Assembly: GCA_945874195.1 (NCBI GenBank)
Contig: CAMCFW010000115.1
Coordinates: 1 to 6,797, forward strand
Length of the DNA stretch: 6,797 nucleotides
From: Chryseobacterium gleum
GTDB taxonomy: Bacteria; Bacteroidota; Bacteroidia; UBA10329
Direction: 5' to 3'
The translations under genes and the position numbers were made by a program. A model generated the notes under the pieces. The model was not told the DNA's origin. It worked only from the letters and a program-made list of their open reading frames with translations, and searched no databases. Positions 1 through 5,946 of this stretch are shown piece by piece (position 1 is the first letter of the stretch; each line of letters begins with the position of its first letter).

Positions 1-1
1 T

Positions 2-505
2 GCTAGACATGATGAGGCCATTAAAGATTACACTGATGTTTTGGCCATGGAGAGCACAAACTTTGACGCCTATATCAATAGAGGTGTCTCCTATCGCCAA
101 AAGGACGACTTCGAACGTGCCATTGAAGATTTTTCATCAGCCATCCGCGTAAATAAAATGAGCGCTGAAGGCTACATTAACCGAGGTGTGGTCCATAGAA
201 TGAGAGAGGAGTTTGATAAAGCCATTGCTGATTATACCCAGGCCATCGTGGTTGACCCGAACAGTTCTGATGCATTCTACAATCGAGGGGTTGCATATTC
301 AAAGCGCGACCAGCATCAAGATGCGATCCGCGATTTCTCTAAGGCCATTGCGATCAAGCCCGATGATGCCGAATCTTACATGAACCGAGGCATTGAGAAG
401 GTGGTGATGGGAAATAAGGAAGACGGTTGCACAGATATTGTAAAAGCCGCCAACTTAGGGCTTTCCGTGGCCATTACGCAGCGGAACAAATTCTGCGGAT
501 TCTGA
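2..505 (+). CDS. TPR-repeat protein, C-terminal part (5' end cut by window edge)
   Basis: The frame is open from base 2 to the TGA at 503-505 and gives 167 residues. Counting from the first in-window codon, four successive 34-residue tetratricopeptide units lie at about 21-54, 55-88, 89-122 and 123-156. Three or more carry the NRG-type signature (Tyr/Phe-x-Asn-Arg-Gly near position 4, a helix-B Ala-Ile-x-Asp-Phe/Tyr core, Asp-Pro-Asn-type turns). Residues 1-20 fit helix B of another unit, so the gene starts upstream; a TTG at 41 lies inside that repeat and is not a credible start. The last unit is degenerate and is followed by a short tail ending Cys-Gly-Phe. TPR arrays form right-handed superhelices that bind peptides or partner proteins. 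The partner, and whether the full protein carries a signal peptide or another domain, cannot be told from this part. It converges on the deiminase gene with only 6 bases between stops. Confidence 0.9.
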   Translation, partial: ARHDEAIKDYTDVLAMESTNFDAYINRGVSYRQKDDFERAIEDFSSAIRVNKMSAEGYINRGVVHRMREEFDKAIADYTQAIVVDPNSSDAFYNRGVAYSKRDQHQDAIRDFSKAIAIKPDDAESYMNRGIEKVVMGNKEDGCTDIVKAANLGLSVAITQRNKFCGF

Positions 506-507
506 AC

Positions 508-523
508 CGGATCATTCGATCCG
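508..523. terminator. Hairpin at the TPR/deiminase convergent junction
   Basis: A perfect 6-bp inverted repeat (CGGATC at 508-513, GATCCG at 518-523) with a 4-base loop lies just after the TPR stop and overlaps the stop of the minus-strand deiminase gene. Its position suits a two-way transcription end. There is no T-run on either side, so it does not meet the classic intrinsic terminator pattern and the function is inferred from position. Confidence 0.35.
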
Positions 524-2230
524 ATGAAGCCTCATCGTTCGAATTCCACCATTCCAATTCAGTTGTAAGGCGTAAAGCCCACTTGCCTTGTCCGAGAGAT
601 CAAGGTCGATCATCCCGTTTTGGCTTTGACCTGAACGAATCAACTCACCCTTCATGTTCAATACCGAATAGCTCACATTCTTCGCAATTCCAGTGTTCAC
701 CCTGAAAATTGCCGATGATGGATTGGGATAAACGCTGATCTGAACATCAGCATCGACAATACCAGTGATGTTTTGCAATATTCTGAATTTCCAGAAGCCT
801 TGAGGGGCCGTTATCGGCCTCACCTGCTGTTTACCATTGTTTGCTTCAGCGTGAATATGATAGAACACGGTTTCACCCGCTTGTTGGTAAGGAATTTGAC
901 CGGTCCAAATGTCATTGACAGGGTCGGTTAGCGACATGCTGACCGAGTTGTATCCGGCTGCTGTGTCAACAGACCAAAAGACCGATGCGTTGTCAATGCC
1001 ATCAGCATGTTTGATCAATGCATTCACTTCGTGATCCAACTGAGAAAAGGTCACATCGTGTAACGGTTGGTGCGAAATGAGCAAAGGGTCGCTCGAGCTT
1101 ACTTCCTTGGTAATGCAGTGAATTGCACCTGAGGCGGTGATGATCTCATTGCAGTCGATTCCAACCACCTTGTATCCTGGCAATGCTTCGCGATAAATGC
1201 GCAATGCAGTAGTATCCCATTGTTGTTCGTAGGTCGGAACAAGAATGGTCTTGTTCACAAACACAGAATTCGTGTAGGTTCTATAGTCACCATTCTGGTT
1301 CGGATATTGCCCACCTTCGGGCGGCATTGGAATCCGAATGACCTTATATGCCGTTCCGAACACGGAATTGAAGTTGTTCAGAACGTAATTGAGATTCGAT
1401 TCGATCTGAGGCCCATCGGCCACTCCATTCGGATACTGCCCTACCAAAAGGGTCTCTTCATCCAATAGTTTCATGTGCATATCGATGTGGTGTATACCAT
1501 CGTATGGCAAGGTGGGCATCTTGATGTATCGGTCAATGCCCATGAACTGATCCATTATCTGATTGATGGCTACTTCCGAATGATTGGAAATTCCGTATCC
1601 TGTCCCATCATTTTCTTCGATAATGAGTTCGGAGGCAAAGGCCGTTCCGAATCCATCTACCATGAAATTGCCGCCCGTGTTCACTAGGTCGTAAGGTGCA
1701 TTGTAGGTCTGGTAAAGTGGAATATCGAGCAGGCTTGCCAAGTCGACCGGAAGCGCATCATCGTATGGCCGAGGTCGGTTATAGATCCAATCTACCCAAA
1801 GTAGCGAATCGACATCGTTTGTATAAACATTCCATTGACCATAGTCTCTGAACCAGATGCTATTGGTCTGTTCATTCACAAAAACGATGTTGTTCTGATC
1901 AATACCATAAGAATTTAAGTGCGAGATGACCGAATTCTGATTCTGAGTGGCAATATAAACCGTGCATTGTTCCTTCGCTTCTTTCACAATATTTCTTAGA
2001 ACAGACCTCGACCACGTACCTTCCCATCTTACACACAGTCCATCGATCTCTTCCCATTCGGCAGGCGTTCTAACCGAAGATGCCGGAGGAGTGGTGAACC
2101 CGACCGCATTTGCCGGTCGATATTCTAATGACCGTTCAGCCTCTGTAAGCTCGATCGGAAGCTCTTGAGCCTGCACCACTGCGCTCAGCGACATGAAAAA
2201 GATGAGGAGGTAAGTTCGAAATGGATTCAT
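512..2230 (-). CDS. Secreted peptidylarginine deiminase-like protein (PPAD/agmatine deiminase family) with T9SS sorting domain
   Basis: This 572-residue protein belongs to the Porphyromonas-type peptidylarginine deiminase family, guanidine-group hydrolases that turn arginine or agmatine into citrulline-type products plus ammonia. Residues 1-21 form a signal peptide (hydrophobic 7-19, likely cut Ala21/Gln22). The deiminase domain spans about 50-378. Likely catalytic residues are Asp129 (Trp-Phe-Arg-Asp-Tyr-Gly), His248 and Asp250 (His-His-Ile-Asp-Met-His) and the nucleophile Cys372 (Gly-Ala-Ile-His-Cys-Ile-Thr-Lys). Arg152 and Arg154 in Asn-Arg-Pro-Arg resemble the P. gingivalis PPAD residues that hold the carboxylate of a C-terminal arginine substrate; cytosolic agmatine deiminases differ here, as I recall them. 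An Ig-like beta domain follows (about 380-485), then a type A T9SS sorting domain (about 490-572, starting Val-Tyr-Pro-Asn-Pro-Ser). Export to the cell surface or medium is therefore expected. Start: the ATG at 2230 directly precedes the signal peptide. It appears monocistronic. A secreted agmatine deiminase is the main alternative. Confidence 0.9.
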   Translation of the reverse strand: MNPFRTYLLIFFMSLSAVVQAQELPIELTEAERSLEYRPANAVGFTTPPASSVRTPAEWEEIDGLCVRWEGTWSRSVLRNIVKEAKEQCTVYIATQNQNSVISHLNSYGIDQNNIVFVNEQTNSIWFRDYGQWNVYTNDVDSLLWVDWIYNRPRPYDDALPVDLASLLDIPLYQTYNAPYDLVNTGGNFMVDGFGTAFASELIIEENDGTGYGISNHSEVAINQIMDQFMGIDRYIKMPTLPYDGIHHIDMHMKLLDEETLLVGQYPNGVADGPQIESNLNYVLNNFNSVFGTAYKVIRIPMPPEGGQYPNQNGDYRTYTNSVFVNKTILVPTYEQQWDTTALRIYREALPGYKVVGIDCNEIITASGAIHCITKEVSSSDPLLISHQPLHDVTFSQLDHEVNALIKHADGIDNASVFWSVDTAAGYNSVSMSLTDPVNDIWTGQIPYQQAGETVFYHIHAEANNGKQQVRPITAPQGFWKFRILQNITGIVDADVQISVYPNPSSAIFRVNTGIAKNVSYSVLNMKGELIRSGQSQNGMIDLDLSDKASGLYALQLNWNGGIRTMRLHRIE

Positions 2231-2302
2231 TGAATTTAGTTTGATTCAAATTTAAGGACCTAAGCGGGTCTAACTGTCATTCAAAGGCTAATTTCGCTGC
2301 CA
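2231..2302. promoter_or_regulatory. Divergent intergenic promoter region (72 bp)
   Basis: This gap separates the starts of the minus-strand deiminase gene and the plus-strand WbqC-family gene, so it should hold both promoters. The minus-strand element is the one at 2247-2254. On the plus strand, TAATTTCG at 2289-2296 is a one-mismatch version of the same consensus, only 6 bases before the WbqC ATG; if used, that transcript would be almost leaderless. A weak 4-bp dyad (GACC 2257-2260, GGTC 2267-2270) sits between them. Confidence 0.45.
2247..2254 (-). promoter_or_regulatory. Putative Bacteroidota -7 promoter element for the deiminase gene
   Basis: On the minus strand this reads TAAATTTG, an exact match to the Bacteroidota -7 consensus TAnnTTTG. 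It lies 16 bases before the deiminase ATG, so the leader would be only about 10 bases, with no visible Shine-Dalgarno sequence. No well-spaced -33 TTG is evident (the nearest TTG is about 27 bases away), so this is a motif match only. Confidence 0.4.
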
Positions 2303-2932
2303 ATGAAGGTTTTGCTTCCCATCGGATATTTCCCGCCGCTAAGTTACTTCGCTTATCTTTTGTCGAATGACGTTAGTATTGAGTCGAAGGAACATTTCGT
2401 GAAGCAGTCGTTTCGCAGCCGCTGCACCATCATGGGCGCGAACGGAGCTTTGAATCTTCTCGTTCCGCGATTGAGGTCTGATGTGAGGCAGACAATGGAT
2501 GGGGCCATCATTGATCAGGAAACAGATTGGAAGAAGCTACATTGGCGTAGTTTAGAATCTGCCTATCGCAAATCGCCTTACTTTGAATACTACGAACATC
2601 ATTTCGAAGCATTTTTCAGCGAGCCTCAAACCCGACATTTTGAGATGGGACTGCGCTCGGTGCAATTGGCCTGTCAACTTCTGAAAATCCCTTTTGAGCC
2701 GACAATTACTTCGACCTATCTACAACAGTTTGATGGCCTCGACCTGCGAAGCGCCTGGAACAAACAGGCATATGCCGCCAAGGTTCCAGTAGCTCACTTT
2801 CCACCATACATTCAAGTTTTTTCTGACCGGTTTCCGTTTGCAGCCGATCTGAGCATTCTCGATCTGCTTTTCTGCGAAGGACCCCGTTCAATCGATCATT
2901 TAGGTGAACTGAAACTTACATTGACCCCATGA
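2303..2932 (+). CDS. WbqC-like family protein
   Basis: The 209-residue product has the features of the WbqC-like family as found in Bacteroidota: an N-terminal Tyr-Phe-Pro-Pro-x-Ser-Tyr-Phe segment (9-16), Lys-Gln-Ser-Phe-Arg-Ser-Arg-Cys (34-41) followed by Gly-Ala-Asn-Gly, a central Asp-Trp-Lys-Lys-x-His-Trp-Arg-Ser block running into Ser-Ala-Tyr-x-Lys-Ser-Pro-Tyr-Phe (75-94), and a C-terminal Leu-Ser-Ile-Leu-Asp-Leu-Leu-Phe segment (183-190) followed by Glu-Gly-Pro. No signal peptide or membrane segment is visible, so it is probably cytosolic. The family is named after a gene of an O-antigen cluster, but its reaction is not established to my knowledge, and there are no glycosyltransferases here to support a polysaccharide role. 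Length is close to full for the family. The stop overlaps the start of the next gene as ATGA, so the two are probably co-translated. The ATG at 2303 is chosen because the conserved block begins within ten residues. Confidence 0.88.
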   Translation: MKVLLPIGYFPPLSYFAYLLSNDVSIESKEHFVKQSFRSRCTIMGANGALNLLVPRLRSDVRQTMDGAIIDQETDWKKLHWRSLESAYRKSPYFEYYEHHFEAFFSEPQTRHFEMGLRSVQLACQLLKIPFEPTITSTYLQQFDGLDLRSAWNKQAYAAKVPVAHFPPYIQVFSDRFPFAADLSILDLLFCEGPRSIDHLGELKLTLTP

Positions 2933-3759
2933 GTGATCACATACCATTCTTTGATTTTGGAGGAAAAGGCGATATGCTGCATTTTGCGCACGCCAACGGT
3001 TTTCCACCCGGTGCTTACAACGGTCTTATAGAAGAGCTGCGAAAGCAGCATCGAGTGGTTGGCATGAAGGCAAGGCCGCTTTGGAAGGATTCTGAACCCG
3101 CCACCTTTAAAACATGGAAGACGGCAGCAGATGACCTCATCCGTTTTCTCGACAAGCAGAAACTTTCAGGTGTTATCGGAGTTGGGCATTCGTTCGGAGC
3201 CAATTCCACCATCATGGCGGCCAACAAGCGGCCCGATCTGTTCAGCAAGTTGATATTGATAGAACCTGTGGTATTGCCAAAGTGGATCTATATGGCAACG
3301 GCCTTATCGCCAAGATGGTTCGTTGATCGATACCATCCGGTGATCAAACGTACGCTCGAGAGGGTCGACAGTTGGACATCGCGAGAGGTGGCCTTTGCAC
3401 AATTCAGAACCAAAAAGGTGTTTGAACTGATGAGCGATCAGGCACTTTGGGATTACGTGAATTCGGTTACCGAGCAGACTTCTGATGGAAGAGTCATTCT
3501 TTCATATTCGAAACTTTGGGAAGCACAGGTCTATAGCACCATCACAGATCCTTGGAATGACCTGCGTATGGTCAAGCACCCTTTCCTAGCCTTTAGAGGC
3601 GAAACCTCCGAAACCATTTCTGCTGAGGTTTGGAATAAGTGGAGATCGCTTGATCCTAAGGGCCAGTTCTTGGAATTGAAAGGCGCAGGTCATCTCGTTC
3701 CAGTCGAACAACCAATTGAAGTTGCTGCAGCCATCTTCGATTTTCTGAAACAGTGCTGA
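2929..3759 (+). CDS. Alpha/beta hydrolase
   Basis: This 276-residue single-domain alpha/beta hydrolase has no signal peptide and is probably a cytosolic esterase-like enzyme of unknown substrate. Visible elements, in order, are the His-Ala-Asn-Gly-Phe-Pro segment (21-26), which supplies the oxyanion region in this subgroup, the nucleophile elbow Gly-His-Ser-Phe-Gly (86-90, Ser88), a helical cap region of about 118-205, and the catalytic His255 in Gly-Ala-Gly-His-Leu-Val-Pro. The acid is less clear. The usual Arg-Gly-Glu-x-Ser-Asp motif reads Arg-Gly-Glu-Thr-Ser-Glu (223-228), so Glu228 seems to replace Asp; Glu112 after the sixth strand is another candidate. The start overlaps the WbqC stop by 4 bases, which suggests translational coupling and a shared function with that protein. 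Length is normal for the family. Confidence 0.88.
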   Translation: MSDHIPFFDFGGKGDMLHFAHANGFPPGAYNGLIEELRKQHRVVGMKARPLWKDSEPATFKTWKTAADDLIRFLDKQKLSGVIGVGHSFGANSTIMAANKRPDLFSKLILIEPVVLPKWIYMATALSPRWFVDRYHPVIKRTLERVDSWTSREVAFAQFRTKKVFELMSDQALWDYVNSVTEQTSDGRVILSYSKLWEAQVYSTITDPWNDLRMVKHPFLAFRGETSETISAEVWNKWRSLDPKGQFLELKGAGHLVPVEQPIEVAAAIFDFLKQC

Positions 3760-3784
3760 TCCGATCCTGTTCCTTCACCTTACC

Positions 3785-3792
3785 TATATTTG
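3785..3792 (+). promoter_or_regulatory. Putative -7 promoter element for the carboxylase-aroK pair
   Basis: TATATTTG matches TAnnTTTG exactly and lies in the 52-base gap after the hydrolase stop, 19 bases before the carboxylase ATG. Transcription would start about 12-15 bases upstream of that ATG. No clear -33 TTG is seen at the usual distance. It suggests the carboxylase and shikimate kinase genes form a separate transcript from the WbqC-hydrolase pair, although read-through is possible. Confidence 0.45.
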
Positions 3793-3811
3793 GCATCCCT
3801 AAAAAATCCGA

Positions 3812-5437
3812 ATGAACATAGAATTCAACCGCAACGAGGACGTGATGAAGCAACTGATCTCTAAAATGGAGAACCGTTTGGAGGACATCTATCTGGGCGG
3901 TGGTCAGAAACGGATTGACAAGGAGCACGAAAAGGGTAAAATGACCGCCCGTGAACGTGTTGCAGCTATCACAGACCCCAATTCAGAAACCATTGAACTG
4001 GGAGCTTTTGCCGGATATGGCATGTATGAGGAAGAGGGTGGATGTCCGGCCGGTGGAGTGATAACCGTCATCGGATATGTTTCGGGCAGACAGTGCATCA
4101 TTGTGGCCAACGATGCCACGGTGAAGGCCGGTGCCTGGTTCCCCATTACAGGAAAGAAGAACCTGAGGGCGCAGGAGATAGCCATGGAAAACCGATTGCC
4201 GATCATCTACTTGGTCGACAGTGCTGGCGTTTTCCTTCCAATGCAGAACGAGATCTTTGCCGACAAAGAGCATTTCGGGCGTATTTTCAGGAACAACGCC
4301 AAAATGAGCAGCATGGGAATTCCGCAGATATCGGCCATAATGGGAAGCTGTGTGGCTGGTGGTGCCTACCTGCCGATCATGAGCGATGAAGCCCTTATAG
4401 TGAACAAGACCGGAACCATCTTTTTGGCAGGATCCTACCTTGTGAATGCGGCCATTGGCGAGAACATAGACAACGAAACATTGGGAGGTGCCACCACCCA
4501 TTGCGAAATTTCGGGGGTAACAGATTACAAGGCGGCCGATGATGCCGATGCACTGAAAACCATCCGCAGCCTGGTCGATAAGTTCGGTTCGTATGAAAAA
4601 GCGGGTTTCAGCAGGGTGAAGCCCACCATGCCCAAAAAAGACATCAACGAAGTGTTGGGCATCATTCCAGAATTGCGCACCAAGGAATATGACATGCGTG
4701 AGGTAATTGGCCGATTAGTGGACGATTCAACCTTTGATGAATACAAGAAAGACTACGGAAAAACCATACTTACCTGCTACGCACGCATTGATGGTTGGGC
4801 GGTGGGCATTGTGGCCAACCAACGCAAGATCGTTAAGAGCGCCACTGGCGAACTACAGTTCGGGGGCGTGATCTATTCTGACAGTGCCGATAAGGCCGCA
4901 CGCTTTATCATGAACTGCAATCAGAAGAAGATACCACTCGTTTTCATGCATGATGTAACCGGTTTCATGGTCGGTTCGCGGTCAGAGAAAGGAGGCATAA
5001 TTAAGGACGGTGCAAAAATGGTGAATGCCGTATCGAATAGCACCGTGCCGAAGTTCACCATTGTTGTGGGCAATAGCTATGGGGCTGGCAATTATGCCAT
5101 GTGCGGAAAGGCCTATGACCCTCGGCTGATAGTGGCATGGCCAACCGCCAATATTGCGGTGATGGGCGGAACACAGGCAGCCAAAGTGCTATTGCAGATC
5201 GAGACCAGCAGTTTGAAATCGCAGGGCAAGGAAATTACGCCCGAAGTGGAGAAAGAGCTCTTGGACCGTATCACCAAAGGCTACGAAGAACAGACCTCAC
5301 CATATTACGCAGCTTCGCGATTGTGGGTAGATGCCATTATCGATCCGCGCGACACGCGCAAGTGGATCAGCATGGGTATTGAAGCTGCCGAACACGCTCC
5401 GGTCGAGAAGTTCAACCCCGGAGTATTACAGACCTGA
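3812..5437 (+). CDS. Acyl-CoA carboxylase beta (carboxyltransferase) subunit, methylcrotonyl-CoA carboxylase type
   Basis: The 541-residue protein is a full-length carboxyltransferase subunit of a biotin-dependent acyl-CoA carboxylase, which moves carboxyl from carboxybiotin to an acyl-CoA. N-terminal half: Lys-Met-Thr-Ala-Arg-Glu-Arg (43-49), Asp-Ser-Ala-Gly (136-139), His-Phe-Gly-Arg-Ile-Phe (154-159), and Gly-Ser-Cys-Val-Ala-Gly-Gly-Ala-Tyr (178-186), the first oxyanion hole. C-terminal half: Asp-Val-Thr-Gly-Phe (381-385), Gly-Asn-Ser-Tyr-Gly-Ala-Gly-Asn-Tyr (420-428), the second oxyanion hole, and Trp-Pro-Thr-Ala-Asn-Ile-Ala-Val-Met-Gly-Gly (443-453). The His-Phe-Gly-Arg-Ile-Phe block and the Gly-Thr-Ile-Phe-Leu-Ala-Gly stretch (201-207) favour the methylcrotonyl-CoA type (leucine degradation) over propionyl- or acetyl-CoA types; geranyl-CoA is another option. 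The biotin carboxylase and biotin carrier partner is not in this window. The ATG at 3812 gives the N-terminus usual in Bacteroidota; Met12 is a less likely start. The stop shares one base with aroK. Confidence 0.92.
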   Translation: MNIEFNRNEDVMKQLISKMENRLEDIYLGGGQKRIDKEHEKGKMTARERVAAITDPNSETIELGAFAGYGMYEEEGGCPAGGVITVIGYVSGRQCIIVANDATVKAGAWFPITGKKNLRAQEIAMENRLPIIYLVDSAGVFLPMQNEIFADKEHFGRIFRNNAKMSSMGIPQISAIMGSCVAGGAYLPIMSDEALIVNKTGTIFLAGSYLVNAAIGENIDNETLGGATTHCEISGVTDYKAADDADALKTIRSLVDKFGSYEKAGFSRVKPTMPKKDINEVLGIIPELRTKEYDMREVIGRLVDDSTFDEYKKDYGKTILTCYARIDGWAVGIVANQRKIVKSATGELQFGGVIYSDSADKAARFIMNCNQKKIPLVFMHDVTGFMVGSRSEKGGIIKDGAKMVNAVSNSTVPKFTIVVGNSYGAGNYAMCGKAYDPRLIVAWPTANIAVMGGTQAAKVLLQIETSSLKSQGKEITPEVEKELLDRITKGYEEQTSPYYAASRLWVDAIIDPRDTRKWISMGIEAAEHAPVEKFNPGVLQT

Positions 5438-5946
5438 TGAGAGTTTTTTTGATAGGATACATGGCCAGCGGTAAATCCACGGCCGCAAAGAAACTGGCTT
5501 CAAAACTAAAGCTGAGGTCGGTTGATCTTGATACCGAGATAGAGAAGACCACAGGGCTTTCCATTCCCGAGATATTCAAGATCAGAGGAGAGAAGTCGTT
5601 CCGAAAGACAGAACAGGCAGAACTGCGAAAATGGACCGAACAGGAAGACGATTTTGTAATGGCCTGCGGAGGCGGAACTCCCTGTTTTTTCGAGTCGATG
5701 GATGAAATGAATGCTGCAGGAGTGACCATCTATCTTGAAATGACACCCAAATCGGTGGTTGACAGGGTGCTTGCAAGCAAAGAAGAACGGCCCATTCTGA
5801 AAGGGCTGTCAGAAGAGGCCATGCTCGAAAAAGTGGCTTTTCAGTTAGGAAAGCGAGCGCCCTACTATAAACGTGCGCATTGGACCATCAATGGAGTCAA
5901 TCTCGACATTGATGATCTGGTTGGAATGGTAAATCATTCCAAGTAA
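5437..5946 (+). CDS. aroK: Shikimate kinase
   Basis: Shikimate kinase phosphorylates shikimate with ATP to shikimate 3-phosphate in the chorismate pathway, in the cytosol. The 169-residue length is typical. The P-loop is at 7-15 (Gly-Tyr-Met-Ala-Ser-Gly-Lys-Ser-Thr), with Ala10 where most family members have Gly. Asp30-Leu-Asp32 is the Mg/shikimate-binding Asp-x-Asp motif. Arg56 in Gly-Glu-Lys-Ser-Phe-Arg, the Gly78-Gly79-Gly80 loop, Arg118-Pro119 in the lid, and Arg140 before Ala-Pro-Tyr-Tyr complete the substrate and ATP site. The ATG at 5437 shares its A with the carboxylase stop (TGATG), so translation probably depends on re-initiation. The 3' end overlaps the opposite-strand phosphoribosyltransferase by 13 bases. 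All key residues are present, so the enzyme should be active. Confidence 0.95.
   Translation: MRVFLIGYMASGKSTAAKKLASKLKLRSVDLDTEIEKTTGLSIPEIFKIRGEKSFRKTEQAELRKWTEQEDDFVMACGGGTPCFFESMDEMNAAGVTIYLEMTPKSVVDRVLASKEERPILKGLSEEAMLEKVAFQLGKRAPYYKRAHWTINGVNLDIDDLVGMVNHSK
5921..5942. terminator. Hairpin across the aroK/phosphoribosyltransferase stop overlap
   Basis: A perfect 8-bp inverted repeat (TTGGAATG at 5921-5928, CATTCCAA at 5935-5942) with a 6-base loop spans the end of aroK and the stop codon of the opposing gene. It also encodes the last residues of both proteins. A two-way transcription end is the natural guess, but no T-run follows on either strand. Confidence 0.4.

Noticed and set aside
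122..425. Regular 102-base periodicity, considered as a DNA repeat element
   Set aside because: The period is the 34-residue TPR unit at protein level; the nucleotide copies are too diverged to be a recent DNA repeat.
427..705. A 92-codon plus-strand frame running from the TPR gene into the 3' end of the deiminase gene
   Set aside because: It overlaps two well-supported genes, has low-complexity Ser/His-rich content and no domain.
2257..2270. A small dyad (GACC/GGTC) between the two divergent starts, considered as an operator
   Set aside because: The stem is only 4 bp plus a wobble pair, which is expected by chance in a region this size.
3983..4501. A 172-codon minus-strand open frame inside the carboxylase gene
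   Set aside because: The plus-strand frame is an unmistakable, continuous carboxyltransferase with all family motifs; the antisense frame has no recognisable domain and is a shadow.
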